NCBI GenBank assembly: GCA_027039975.1
Contig: JALWFE010000055.1
Span: forward strand, 1 to 40,664
Length of the DNA: 40,664 nt
Direction of reading: 5' to 3'
DNA from: Flavobacteriales bacterium
GTDB taxonomy: Bacteria > Bacteroidota > Bacteroidia > Flavobacteriales > Flavobacteriaceae
Below the pieces are notes generated by a model, which saw only the letters and a program-made list of their open reading frames with translations, was not told the origin of the DNA and ran no database searches. Numbering within the stretch: position 1 is the first letter of the stretch; each line of letters starts with the position of its first letter. The position numbers and the translations under genes were made by a program. Positions 31,837 through 40,537 of the stretch are shown piece after piece.

Positions 31837-33837
31837 ATGAAAAAATTTAAACTGATATCGGATTTTTCGCCAACGGGTGACCAGCCGGAAGCAATTGCAC
31901 AATTGTCAAAAGGTATTTTGTCAGGTGAAAAATACCAAACTTTATTAGGTGTAACCGGCTCGGGGAAAACTTTTACCATTGCCAATGTTATTGAAAAAGT
32001 TCAAAGGCCTACATTGGTGTTGGCGCACAATAAAACTTTAGCGGCTCAATTGTTTCAAGAGTTCAAACAGTTTTTCCCGGGCAATGCTGTCGAATATTTT
32101 GTATCTTATTACGACTATTATCAACCGGAGGCTTATTTGCCGGTTACAGGTACTTATATTGAAAAAGATTTGTCTATCAATGAAGAAATTGAACGGTACC
32201 GGCTCAGTACAACTTCTTCTTTACTCTCAGGCAGGCGTGATGTAATTGTCGTTGCTTCGGTTTCTTGTTTATATGGTATCGGTAATCCGGAGGAGTTTAA
32301 AAAAAATGTCGTTAAAGTCAATAAAGATATTCAAACAACCCGTACAAAGTTATTGCGTAACCTGGTAGCGGCATTATACAGCCGCAGTGAAATTCCGAAA
32401 GCGGGAAGTTTTATCGTAAAAGGTGATACAATTACCGTTTATCCTTCATATACCGACAGGTATTACCGGATCAACTTTTGGGGCGATGAAGTGGATATCA
32501 TCGAGGTAATACACGCTGAAACGGGTGAAATAATGGATACGGTGGAAAGTTTGGATATTTATCCGGCTAATTTGTTTGTGACTTCTCCGTCACAACTCAA
32601 TGAAGCTATACAAAACATCCGGCGTGATTTGGGTAAGCAAGTGGCTTATTTTAAGGAAATTGGTAAACATTTGGAAGCCAAGCGTCTTAAAGAACGGACG
32701 GAATTTGATTTGGAGATGTTATCTGAATTAGGATATTGTTCGGGTATTGAAAATTATTCGCGTTATTTGGACGGACGGGCGCCCGGGAGTAGGCCGTTCT
32801 GTTTGTTGGATTATTTTCCCGATGATTATTTGATGGTTATAGATGAAAGTCATGTGACCATTCCCCAGGTGCATGCTATGTATGGTGGTGACCGTTCGCG
32901 TAAAGAAACTTTGGTTGAATATGGTTTCCGTTTACCTTCTGCATTGGATAACAGACCTTTGAAATTTGAAGAGTTTGAGCAAATGCAAAATCAAGTTATC
33001 TATGTCAGTGCCACCCCGGCCGATTATGAACTGCAAAAATCCGGTGGGGTAGTTGTAGAACAAGTCATCAGACCGACCGGTTTATTAGATCCATTGATTG
33101 AAGTCAGACCGAGTCAAAATCAAATAGACGATTTATTGGAAGAAATTCAAAAACGGGTGGAAAAAGATGAGAGAGTGCTGGTAACGACATTGACCAAGCG
33201 TATGGCCGAAGAATTGACAAAATATTTGACCAAAATCAATATTCGCAGCCGTTATATCCACTCCGATGTCGATACGCTGGAACGGGTGGAAATTATGCAC
33301 GATTTACGCAAAGGTCTTTTTGACGTTTTGGTAGGTGTTAATTTACTTCGTGAAGGATTGGATTTGCCGGAAGTATCACTTGTTGCCATCCTCGATGCCG
33401 ATAAAGAAGGTTTTTTACGCTCGCACAAATCTTTGATACAAACCATTGGACGGGCGGCACGTCATGTCAACGGAACGGCTATTTTATATGCCAAAAAAAT
33501 TACCAAAAGTATGCAACAAACTATTGATGAGACCAACCGCCGTCGTGAGAAACAAATGGCATACAACAGGAAACACGGTATTACACCGAAAGCTATTAAG
33601 AAAAATTTGGAAAACCTGATGCGTTCAAAACAACCTAAAACTTATAGTTATGAAAAAGATTTTGCCGGAAAAGTTGCCGAAAACAAAGCAATCTACCAAA
33701 CACCCGGGGAAATTGACAAGCAAATCCGTGAACTGAGAAAAAAAATGGAAGCCGCTGCACAAGAATTAGATTTTATCAAAGCCGCACAATACCGTGATAT
33801 GATTAAAAATTTGCAAGAAATTAAAGCAAACAAATGA
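31837..33837 (+). CDS. uvrB: Excinuclease ABC subunit B
   Basis: UvrB is the damage-verifying helicase-like subunit of nucleotide excision repair, receiving DNA from UvrA and recruiting UvrC. The 666 residues have Walker A GVTGSGKT at 38-45, the beta-hairpin region YYDYYQPEAYLP near 95-106, the DEAD-box-like MVIDESHVTIPQ and the helicase motif QTIGRAARHVNG. A C-terminal UVR coiled-coil motif ends the protein (LRKKMEAAAQELDFIKAAQY). I use the ATG at 31837 (MKKFKLISDF), the normal UvrB beginning. An upstream TTG at 31810 would add nine residues inside a hairpin and is unlikely. uvrA and uvrC are not in the window. Confidence 0.97.
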   Translation: MKKFKLISDFSPTGDQPEAIAQLSKGILSGEKYQTLLGVTGSGKTFTIANVIEKVQRPTLVLAHNKTLAAQLFQEFKQFFPGNAVEYFVSYYDYYQPEAYLPVTGTYIEKDLSINEEIERYRLSTTSSLLSGRRDVIVVASVSCLYGIGNPEEFKKNVVKVNKDIQTTRTKLLRNLVAALYSRSEIPKAGSFIVKGDTITVYPSYTDRYYRINFWGDEVDIIEVIHAETGEIMDTVESLDIYPANLFVTSPSQLNEAIQNIRRDLGKQVAYFKEIGKHLEAKRLKERTEFDLEMLSELGYCSGIENYSRYLDGRAPGSRPFCLLDYFPDDYLMVIDESHVTIPQVHAMYGGDRSRKETLVEYGFRLPSALDNRPLKFEEFEQMQNQVIYVSATPADYELQKSGGVVVEQVIRPTGLLDPLIEVRPSQNQIDDLLEEIQKRVEKDERVLVTTLTKRMAEELTKYLTKINIRSRYIHSDVDTLERVEIMHDLRKGLFDVLVGVNLLREGLDLPEVSLVAILDADKEGFLRSHKSLIQTIGRAARHVNGTAILYAKKITKSMQQTIDETNRRREKQMAYNRKHGITPKAIKKNLENLMRSKQPKTYSYEKDFAGKVAENKAIYQTPGEIDKQIRELRKKMEAAAQELDFIKAAQYRDMIKNLQEIKANK

Positions 33838-33840
33838 TGT

Positions 33841-33894
33841 AATACTAGAAAAACAACTATTTATTTTTGAAAAAAAACAATTCTTTTTAGTATA
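33841..33894. terminator. Possible bidirectional terminator after uvrB
   Basis: The segment ATACTAGAAAAA ... TTTTTAGTAT pairs with a two-base bulge between the convergent uvrB and NagX-like genes. The loop is long (about 30 bases), so support is weak. Confidence 0.3.
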
Positions 33895-33906
33895 TAAAAT
33901 TCCGGT

Positions 33907-35046
33907 TTAAACTTTGATAAAGATTTTTTTGCGGTATAACCACCAAGCAAACCACATATAAAAAATCACAACACTCAAAGCATAGAGCATAGACGAAAAT
34001 TCTGTATTTCCCAACCAAGAAACGAACAAATTGTGGTATAACCAACCGTGTATGGTCATTTTGGTGCCGGGAATATGAAGCAGATAAAATGATTTGGTAA
34101 TAAATACCGAAAGCGTAAAAATAGCTATGGCATTCATACCGAGGTATTTAAAAATGTTGCCCCATTTTTTGAAATTGAGAATATCTACCAAAAAATAAAC
34201 AACAGAAAAAACCAAATAAGCCAATCCGCCGGTATATAAAACATAACTGCTTGTCCAAAGGCGTTTATTAAGCGGAAAACTTTGACTCCACCACCAACCG
34301 AGCAACCATAAAATCAAACCTGTTGCAACAAATAATATCAATTTGGCATAAGGAGACAAACGTCTGTTGACGAGTAAAAGTCCTAAAAAAATCCCTAAAA
34401 TAGTTGTTCCTATTGCCGGTAACGTGCTGAAAAGCCCTTCCGGGTCGTAATCTCCTTGCACATAACCGTCTTTTTCGTAATGTTTCCACATATGGTTTTT
34501 ACCTAAAATTTTCCGGTCAATCACGGAAGCCAAATTATCGGTTTTGGTCAATTGCGGTTGATGTCCGTTGATGGGAATTTGTGTCATACTATACCAATAT
34601 CCTCCAAGCAGAAGAATTAAAATGAGTAGATACCAACGCCAATTTTTAACTTTGACAAATAAAAGAGCCGATATTAAAAAAATTAATCCGATACGTTGCA
34701 ACACCCCAGGTAAACGCAAATGAGATAAATCTTTGATAAATGGAAATTTGAAAGTAAAAGCCGCTAAAAATAATCCGATTAAAATAATTTTAATACTGCG
34801 TTTGATGATTTTGCCATATAAATTATGATGGACATATTGTCTTTTGTTGTGATAGGCCAAGACAATGGAAGTTCCGACTATAAACAAGAAAAAGGGAAAT
34901 ATCAAATCAGTTGGAGTTAAGCCGTGCCAAGGGGCATGTTCCAGAGACCAATAAACATGACTCCAAGTACCGGGTGTATTGACCAAAATCATAAAGGCAA
35001 TGGTCAATCCCCTGAAAATGTCGATAGAAAGTATGCGTTTGTTCAT
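33907..35046 (-). CDS. NagX/HGSNAT-like membrane acyltransferase (DUF5009)
   Basis: The 379 residues (start at the ATG 35044-35046) have about ten hydrophobic helices. The N-terminus RILSIDIFRGLTIAFMILVN and the following HAPWHGLTPTDLIFPFFLFI are the signature of heparan-alpha-glucosaminide N-acetyltransferase-like proteins and bacterial NagX. His, Asp and Arg in this region are conserved. Family members are linked to N-acetylglucosamine handling across the inner membrane, but the bacterial reaction is uncertain. A reading from 35199 would add 51 lysine- and phenylalanine-rich residues ahead of the normal start, so I reject it. The gene is divergent from aspS and convergent with uvrB, thus monocistronic. 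Confidence 0.82.
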   Translation of the reverse strand: MNKRILSIDIFRGLTIAFMILVNTPGTWSHVYWSLEHAPWHGLTPTDLIFPFFLFIVGTSIVLAYHNKRQYVHHNLYGKIIKRSIKIILIGLFLAAFTFKFPFIKDLSHLRLPGVLQRIGLIFLISALLFVKVKNWRWYLLILILLLGGYWYSMTQIPINGHQPQLTKTDNLASVIDRKILGKNHMWKHYEKDGYVQGDYDPEGLFSTLPAIGTTILGIFLGLLLVNRRLSPYAKLILFVATGLILWLLGWWWSQSFPLNKRLWTSSYVLYTGGLAYLVFSVVYFLVDILNFKKWGNIFKYLGMNAIAIFTLSVFITKSFYLLHIPGTKMTIHGWLYHNLFVSWLGNTEFSSMLYALSVVIFYMWFAWWLYRKKIFIKV

Positions 35047-35260
35047 TTGTCGCCTTAAAGTTACAAGAAAAAACTTAATTACCAATTGATTTATTGTAAG
35101 TTTATTGTAAATTTTTTCAAATTTTAACAAAAAAATCTTTTTTTTAATTTTCAATCGCAATTGATAAAAATTTTTGGCGGTAAAATATTTTTCTTGCAAT
35201 TTTGTTTATAAAAAAGATTAAACTGATTTTGATATTACTGAATGAGAATTTTCCCCATTT

Positions 35261-35285
35261 AACTTTTAACTTTTAACTTTTAACT
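35261..35285. repeat. CTTTTAA heptamer tandem array
   Basis: AACTTTT repeats three times, followed by AACTAAA, immediately upstream of the aspS promoter box. It belongs to the same heptamer family as the other arrays. Confidence 0.65.
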
Positions 35286-35293
35286 AAATCATC

Positions 35294-35301
35294 TATCTTT
35301 G
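35294..35301 (+). promoter_or_regulatory. aspS -7 promoter box (TATCTTTG)
   Basis: TATCTTTG, an exact TAnnTTTG match, lies 21 bases before the aspS ATG. The region where a -33 element would lie is occupied by the heptamer array and has no TTTG. Confidence 0.55.
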
Positions 35302-35322
35302 TTACTTAAAAATTAAAACCTT

Positions 35323-37065
35323 ATGTATAGAACACATACTTGTGGCGAATTGAAAGCCAATCATATAGGACAAACCGTAACACTCAGCGGTTGGGTACAA
35401 AAAATCAGAGATTTGGGAGCGGTTATTTTTATAGATTTACGTGACCGGTATGGTATTACACAACTTTCTTTTAATGAAAACAATAGAAATTTATTGGAAC
35501 AAGCCCGTAAATTGGGTCGCGAATTTGTGATACAAGCCAAAGGAAAAGTTGTGGAACGGGCAAGCAAAAATCCCAATCTGCCTACCGGTGATATCGAAAT
35601 ATTGGTTGAAGAACTTAATTTGTTAAACCGGTCGGAAATACCGCCGTTTACCATTGAAGACGATACCGATGGCGGAGAGGAGTTGCGAATGAGATACCGT
35701 TATTTGGATATTCGTCGCAATCCGGTAAAAAATAATCTTATTTTCCGTTCAAAAGTTACACAATTGGTTCGTAATTATTTAGCTGATCAAGGTTTTATAG
35801 ATGTAGAAACACCTTATTTAATCAAATCCACCCCCGAAGGTGCCCGTGATTTTGTGGTGCCTTCACGTATGCATCCGGGACATTTTTACGCTTTACCTCA
35901 GTCTCCGCAAACTTTCAAACAGCTTTTGATGGTCGGCGGTATGGATAAATATATGCAAATAGTCAAATGTTTCCGTGATGAAGATTTGAGAGCCGACAGA
36001 CAACCTGAATTTACACAAATAGATTGTGAAATGGCTTTTGTCGAACAAGAGGATATTTTGCAAACTTTTGAAGGATTGATCAAACATTTACTCAAAGAAA
36101 TTCACGGTCTGGATACGGGTGATTTTCCGCGGATGAGTTACGAAGAAGCTATGCGGCGTTACGGTAATGATAAGCCTGATATCCGTTTCGGGATGGAATT
36201 CGGTGATTTGACCGGTGTTGCCAAAGGTAAAGGTTTTAATGTTTTTGACCAACAGGAAGCTATTCTGGGTATAGCTGTTCCGGGTGCCGCTTCTTATACC
36301 CGAAAGCAGATAGACAAACTCATCGATTGGGTCAAACGTCCTCAAATCGGCGCCAAAGGTATGGTCTATGTCAAATATAATGAAGACGGCAGTTTTAAAT
36401 CTTCCGTTGATAAGTTTTACAGCCAAGAGGATTTAGCCGGTTGGGCAAAAATCACAGGTGCCAATCCGGGCGATTTGATTTTGGTTTTATCCGGTGATTT
36501 GGATACAACCCGGGCCCAATTGAGTGCCTTACGTTTGGAAATGGCGGAACAGCTCGGATTACGTAAACCGGATGAATTTGCTCCGCTATGGATAGTTGAT
36601 TTTCCCTTGTTGGAATGGGATGAAGAAACCGGTCGCTATCATGCTATGCACCATCCTTTTACGGCTCCTAAGCCCGAAGATGCACACCTCTTGGATACCG
36701 ATCCGGGTAAAGTCCGTGCCAATGCTTACGATTTGGTGTTAAACGGCAATGAAATCGGCGGTGGTTCCATCCGGATTCATGACAAAGAGATGCAAGCTAA
36801 AATGTTAAATTTATTGGGATTTAGCGATGAAGAAGCTCAAAAACAATTCGGGTTCTTGATGAATGCATTTCAATACGGAGCGCCGCCTCACGGTGGTATC
36901 GCTTTCGGATTGGACAGACTGGTTGCTATACTTGGCGGACAAGAGACCATTCGCGACTTTATCGCCTTCCCTAAAAATAATGCCGGCCGTGATGTGATGA
37001 TCGATGCGCCCGATACTATCAGTCAAGAACAATTGGATGAATTGCATCTGAGAATAGTGGAATAA
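35323..37065 (+). CDS. aspS: Aspartyl-tRNA synthetase, bacterial type
   Basis: This class II synthetase charges tRNA-Asp. The 580 residues start with an OB-fold anticodon domain ([20 protein letters not shown]). The catalytic domain has motif 2 [20 protein letters not shown] and motif 3 [16 protein letters not shown]. The bacterial GAD insertion domain lies in the middle (about 280-420), separating this enzyme from archaeal-type AspRS/AsnRS. Length and motifs are normal. No gene is coupled upstream; the next gene downstream (ATE/GNAT-like) is 36 bases away on the same strand and might be co-transcribed. Confidence 0.97.
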   Translation: MYRTHTCGELKANHIGQTVTLSGWVQKIRDLGAVIFIDLRDRYGITQLSFNENNRNLLEQARKLGREFVIQAKGKVVERASKNPNLPTGDIEILVEELNLLNRSEIPPFTIEDDTDGGEELRMRYRYLDIRRNPVKNNLIFRSKVTQLVRNYLADQGFIDVETPYLIKSTPEGARDFVVPSRMHPGHFYALPQSPQTFKQLLMVGGMDKYMQIVKCFRDEDLRADRQPEFTQIDCEMAFVEQEDILQTFEGLIKHLLKEIHGLDTGDFPRMSYEEAMRRYGNDKPDIRFGMEFGDLTGVAKGKGFNVFDQQEAILGIAVPGAASYTRKQIDKLIDWVKRPQIGAKGMVYVKYNEDGSFKSSVDKFYSQEDLAGWAKITGANPGDLILVLSGDLDTTRAQLSALRLEMAEQLGLRKPDEFAPLWIVDFPLLEWDEETGRYHAMHHPFTAPKPEDAHLLDTDPGKVRANAYDLVLNGNEIGGGSIRIHDKEMQAKMLNLLGFSDEEAQKQFGFLMNAFQYGAPPHGGIAFGLDRLVAILGGQETIRDFIAFPKNNAGRDVMIDAPDTISQEQLDELHLRIVE

Positions 37066-37101
37066 TACCGGTCAGGTTCTCAGTTTGTAAAATCTCAAAA
37101 A

Positions 37102-37842
37102 ATGAAAATTTTTCGTTCCGAAAGTTTGGTCGATTACCGGACTTATACTTTTAATTACGCTATTTATTGCCGTCAAGACGAAGCGGATGAAACAGATGCA
37201 ATTTACCGCTTGGGTTTTTTGCCTTACAGCAATGCATTGCAATTGACACAACCGCATTATTATTTGGCACGAAGTTTAAGAGTGGTTTTGGAACAATTTT
37301 CTCCTACTTCCGAAAACAGACGTATTGATAAAAAAATGTCGGAGTTGTTGCCGGAAATAATTCTTTGGCAAAAAAAAGATTTTGACAATAACGAAAGTTT
37401 TCAAAAATTTTGTTTGGATTATACCGCTAAACGATTTGACGGGGCTATGCCCGCCGAACGTTTTGACTACATTTATAATTGGCCTTACCTGTCACATATT
37501 TTTGAATTTAAAGATGTCGGCAACAATGTTTTGGGTTATGTATTTGCTGTTATGACCGGAGAAATTTTGCATTATTGGTTTTCGTTTTACGACTTGCAAT
37601 ACAGCCGTTTAGGATTGGGCAAGTGGATGATGTTTAAAACGATTGAGTGGGCAAAATCACAAGGGCTAAAAGAAGTTTATCTCGGCACTTGTTACGGCAC
37701 CAAAGCTATGTATAAGATGCGGGATTTCAAAGGTTTGGAATATTTTGACGGTAACGCTTGGAATTCTGATATGAAATTACTCAAACAAAAATGTAAAACC
37801 GATGACAATTTTGTAGCTGATGATTTTAAACGGTCGTTATAA
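37102..37842 (+). CDS. Arginyl-tRNA--protein transferase-like (ATE/GNAT-fold) protein
   Basis: The 246 residues resemble the C-terminal half of leucyl/arginyl-tRNA-protein transferases. The clearest part is YDLQYSRLGLGKWMMFKTIE, then KEVYLGTCYGTKAMYKMRDF, and EYFDGNAWNSDMKLLKQ near the end. This is the GNAT-like acceptor region of ATE. It lacks the N-terminal Cys-rich zinc/heme region of eukaryotic ATE1. If active it would attach an amino acid from tRNA to protein N-termini (N-degron tagging), but that is inferred from the fold. A plain GNAT acetyltransferase remains possible. It lies 36 bases after aspS. Confidence 0.65.
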   Translation: MKIFRSESLVDYRTYTFNYAIYCRQDEADETDAIYRLGFLPYSNALQLTQPHYYLARSLRVVLEQFSPTSENRRIDKKMSELLPEIILWQKKDFDNNESFQKFCLDYTAKRFDGAMPAERFDYIYNWPYLSHIFEFKDVGNNVLGYVFAVMTGEILHYWFSFYDLQYSRLGLGKWMMFKTIEWAKSQGLKEVYLGTCYGTKAMYKMRDFKGLEYFDGNAWNSDMKLLKQKCKTDDNFVADDFKRSL

Positions 37843-38080
37843 AGGTTATTCGCTTCTTAATATCCGTTGGGTTTTGCCTTTGTGGTGGTATGTTATCACC
37901 ATAATATTTCCTTTAATTTTGGCTCTGATTTCCATTCTTATCGACAGTGTTTCTTCCATGCCGGAGAACACCAAAGAACCGGTAAAAATATTCATTGCGA
38001 TTTTTATAATAGTTTGGATCATTATTAGTGTATGGTTTATCCCTAACAAAACCGCAGCGAAGTTTATAAAGTTTTTTTAA
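37820..38080 (+). CDS. Small two-helix membrane protein
   Basis: The 86 residues have two clear hydrophobic helices (about 18-42, LPLWWYVITIIFPLILALIS..., and 57-75, IFIAIFIIVWIIISVWFIP). A short polar loop and a basic end (KTAAKFIKFF) complete it. The start overlaps the ATE-like gene by 23 bases, which suggests coupling. I do not recognise the family. The membrane pattern and good frame make it more likely real than not, but it has no diagnostic motif. Confidence 0.5.
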   Translation: MILNGRYKGYSLLNIRWVLPLWWYVITIIFPLILALISILIDSVSSMPENTKEPVKIFIAIFIIVWIIISVWFIPNKTAAKFIKFF

Positions 38081-38113
38081 AGAAAACATCATAAAATCAT
38101 AAGAAAGAACTTA

Positions 38114-38133
38114 TTTGTTTGCTAACAAACAAA
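38114..38133. terminator. TTTGTTTG/CAAACAAA hairpin
   Basis: A perfect 8-bp stem (TTTGTTTG with CAAACAAA, 4-base loop) stands between the convergent small membrane protein gene and the RluA-type gene and could serve both strands. The stem is AT-rich and therefore only moderately stable. Confidence 0.4.
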
Positions 38134-38149
38134 ATAAACATTACAAACC

Positions 38150-38848
38150 TTATAAACTTTTAACAAAAACATTCCAAATATCCCCTGCGGGTGGTTCCGC
38201 TATAATGGTTAACGGTTCTTTTTTGACCGGGTGTATCATTTCGATTTTACGGGCGTGGAGGGAAATGCCGCCGTTTTTGTTGCTGCGCGGATAGCCGTAT
38301 TTCAAATCACCTTTGACAGGTGAACCTATTTTTGACAGTTGTGCCCTGATTTGATGCGGCCGGCCGGTTTCCAAATCTATTTCCAATAGGTGATAACGCT
38401 CGGATGAAGCTATTGTTTTGTAGTGTAAAACGGCTTTTTTGGCATCTTTTACAGGTTTATCATAAACGGTTGTTTTGTTTTTTACGGGATTTTTTTTCAA
38501 ATAATGAACAAGTGTGCCGGTTGCAGGTTTTGGTTTTTGTTTAACGATTGCCCAATAAGTCTTAGATATCTTTTTGTCTTTCAACGCTTTATTAAGACGT
38601 GTCAATGCTTTGGAAGTGCGGGCGAACATCACCAGTCCGCTGGTAGGCCTGTCAATCCGGTGGACAACACCGAGAAAAACATTGCCGGGTTTGTTGTATT
38701 TGATTTTGATGTATGCTTTGACAATATCGACCAGCGGTGTGTCGCCGGTTTTATCACCTTGGACAATATCGCCGGGGCGTTTGTTGATAACGATTAAATG
38801 ATTGTCTTCATAAACAATTTGAAGATTATCAAGACTGGTTTTCATCAA
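38150..38848 (-). CDS. RluA-family rRNA/tRNA pseudouridine synthase
   Basis: This enzyme isomerises specific uridines in RNA. The 232 residues contain the RluA core: the catalytic Asp66 in [37 protein letters not shown], and GDLKYGYPR. It lacks an N-terminal S4 domain, so it is closer to RluA/TruC-type than to RluC/RluD; the target site cannot be assigned. Its start overlaps the panB stop by 4 bases, so it is translated from a shared transcript with panB. The C-terminal pairing with panB is common in Flavobacteriia. Confidence 0.88.
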   Translation of the reverse strand: MMKTSLDNLQIVYEDNHLIVINKRPGDIVQGDKTGDTPLVDIVKAYIKIKYNKPGNVFLGVVHRIDRPTSGLVMFARTSKALTRLNKALKDKKISKTYWAIVKQKPKPATGTLVHYLKKNPVKNKTTVYDKPVKDAKKAVLHYKTIASSERYHLLEIDLETGRPHQIRAQLSKIGSPVKGDLKYGYPRSNKNGGISLHARKIEMIHPVKKEPLTIIAEPPAGDIWNVFVKSL

Positions 38849-39660
38849 TATTGTTCCTTTTCATTGGGGAAATCCAAAGATTTGACATCTTTGATGTATT
38901 GTGAAAAGGCACCGGTCATAATTTGGTGTAAATCGGCATAACGCCTTAAAAAACGCGGGCTGAAGTCTTTGGTCATACCGAGCATATCGTGCATTACGAG
39001 GACTTGTCCGTCCACACCTGCACCAGCGCCAATTCCGATAACGGGAATTTTGACACTTTTTGCGACTTTTTCGGCCAATGCCGCCGGAATTTTTTCCAAT
39101 ACCAAAGCAAAAATGCCCAATTCTTCTAAAAGTTTGGCGTCACTGACCAATTTTTCGGCTTCTTTTTTTTCTTTAGCTCTGACGGTATAGGTGCCGAATT
39201 TGTATATGGATTGCGGTGTTAATCCCAGATGCCCCATCACGGGAATGCCTGCACTTAAAATACGGCTAACTGAATCGGCTATTTCTTCGCCACCTTCGAG
39301 TTTTACGGCATGGCCACCGGATTCTTTCATAATACGAATAGCCGATTCCAATGCTTTTTTCGAATTGCCTTGATAGGTACCGAAAGGCATATCCACGACA
39401 ATCAAAGCCCGGTTTACTGCTCTAACAACCGAGGAAGCGTGATAAATCATTTGGTCCAAAGTGATAGGTAAAGTGGTTTCGTGCCCAGCCATTACGTTGG
39501 AAGCCGAATCACCTACCAAAATAATGTCGATACCGGTAGCATCCAAAATTTTTGCCATTGTATAATCGTAAGCTGTCAGCATGGCAATTTTTTCACCTGC
39601 TTGTTTCATATCAAACAGGCGTTTAGTCGTGATTTTTTTGTATTCTTTGTGGGTGTTCAT
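38845..39660 (-). CDS. panB: 3-methyl-2-oxobutanoate hydroxymethyltransferase
   Basis: PanB transfers a hydroxymethyl group from methylene-tetrahydrofolate to ketoisovalerate, the first committed step of pantothenate and thus CoA synthesis. The 271 residues show the metal-binding [15 protein letters not shown], the active-site [14 protein letters not shown] and [19 protein letters not shown]. All are conserved and the length is normal. It overlaps the rluA-type gene by 4 bases, and a Crp/Fnr regulator gene ends 4 bases upstream of it, so the three form an operon. panC and panD are not in the window. Confidence 0.95.
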   Translation of the reverse strand: MNTHKEYKKITTKRLFDMKQAGEKIAMLTAYDYTMAKILDATGIDIILVGDSASNVMAGHETTLPITLDQMIYHASSVVRAVNRALIVVDMPFGTYQGNSKKALESAIRIMKESGGHAVKLEGGEEIADSVSRILSAGIPVMGHLGLTPQSIYKFGTYTVRAKEKKEAEKLVSDAKLLEELGIFALVLEKIPAALAEKVAKSVKIPVIGIGAGAGVDGQVLVMHDMLGMTKDFSPRFLRRYADLHQIMTGAFSQYIKDVKSLDFPNEKEQY

Positions 39661-39663
39661 AAA

Positions 39664-40356
39664 TTATTTGGGTTCGAGACCTTCGGCTATTTTGTAAAGT
39701 CTGTTTTTGTCCAAAAGTTTGATTTTTTTGGCTTTTGAAAAAATGACACCTTCTTTTTTAAAGGCGGACAAAATTCTGATAACCGATTCGGAAGCGGTTC
39801 CTATAATATTTGCCAATTCGTCCCGTGAAAGCATAATATTGATGTTACCTTCCCTGTCGGTACCGAAAATATCTTCGAGATGTAATAAGGTTTCCGCCAA
39901 ACGTTCCCTGACCGAATGTTGTGCCAAATGCGAGATAATCATATTGGCGGTTTTCAAATCATTACTCAACAACCGGAGCATCTCAAGGGTAAAATCCTTG
40001 TTGGATAATAAACTTTTAAATACATCTTTCGGAATGGAGCAGGCGGTAACATCTTCAATAGCCGTCAGGTTTAAAGTGATAGCTTCATTGTTAAAAACCG
40101 AACGGTAACCGATTAAATTTCCGGATTTGACAAACCTGATGATTTGTTCTTTGCCTGATGAATTATATTTTGACAGTTTGCCTTTTCCTGACATCAAGCA
40201 ATAAACGGCACGACTCGGTTTGCCTTCTTCGAGGATTAATTCACCTTTTTTAAAATGTAATACTTTTTTGTGTTCCGATATGTAATCCAATTCTTTTTTG
40301 GAAAGTGTTTTGAAAGAATTTAGTTGATGAATTAAGCAGAGATTACAATTTTTCAT
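39664..40356 (-). CDS. Crp/Fnr family transcriptional regulator
   Basis: This cytoplasmic DNA-binding regulator has 230 residues. A cyclic-nucleotide-binding-like sensor domain covers about 20-120 (FKKGELILEEGKPSRAVYCL, then SGKGKLSKYN). A dimer helix comes next, and a winged helix-turn-helix (LSRDELANIIGTASESVIRI) near 170-190 keeps the E-x-x-x-R recognition pattern of Fnr/Crp. The N-terminus carries Cys4 and Cys7 (CNLC), with further cysteines at 53 and 106. This is close to, but not the same as, the four-Cys cluster site of E. coli Fnr, so oxygen sensing is possible rather than shown. It is first in the group with panB and the rluA-type gene, 3 bases before panB, and has a TAACTTTG box upstream. 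Confidence 0.88.
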   Translation of the reverse strand: MKNCNLCLIHQLNSFKTLSKKELDYISEHKKVLHFKKGELILEEGKPSRAVYCLMSGKGKLSKYNSSGKEQIIRFVKSGNLIGYRSVFNNEAITLNLTAIEDVTACSIPKDVFKSLLSNKDFTLEMLRLLSNDLKTANMIISHLAQHSVRERLAETLLHLEDIFGTDREGNINIMLSRDELANIIGTASESVIRILSAFKKEGVIFSKAKKIKLLDKNRLYKIAEGLEPK

Positions 40357-40418
40357 TGATTATTTTTTTTCGTTTCAATTTTGCTCAATAGTAAGTTGAA
40401 AATTATTTTTATGCGAGA

Positions 40419-40426
40419 CAAAGTTA
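40419..40426 (-). promoter_or_regulatory. Crp/Fnr operon -7 promoter box (TAACTTTG)
   Basis: The minus strand reads TAACTTTG, an exact TAnnTTTG match, 62 bases before the ATG at 40356. Confidence 0.45.
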
Positions 40427-40537
40427 TGAAAAATAGATTTAAAATTGATTTTTATCAGTAATTTAAAATAGCTTATTTTAAAAATTAAAAAAAACGGATT
40501 TGTATAGCCATGCATTTAAAATAATATAATTAAAAAC

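Noticed and set aside
35047-35199. A 51-residue N-terminal extension of the NagX-like protein
   Set aside because: It is lysine- and phenylalanine-rich with low complexity and lies ahead of the normal family N-terminus (NKRILSIDIFRG).
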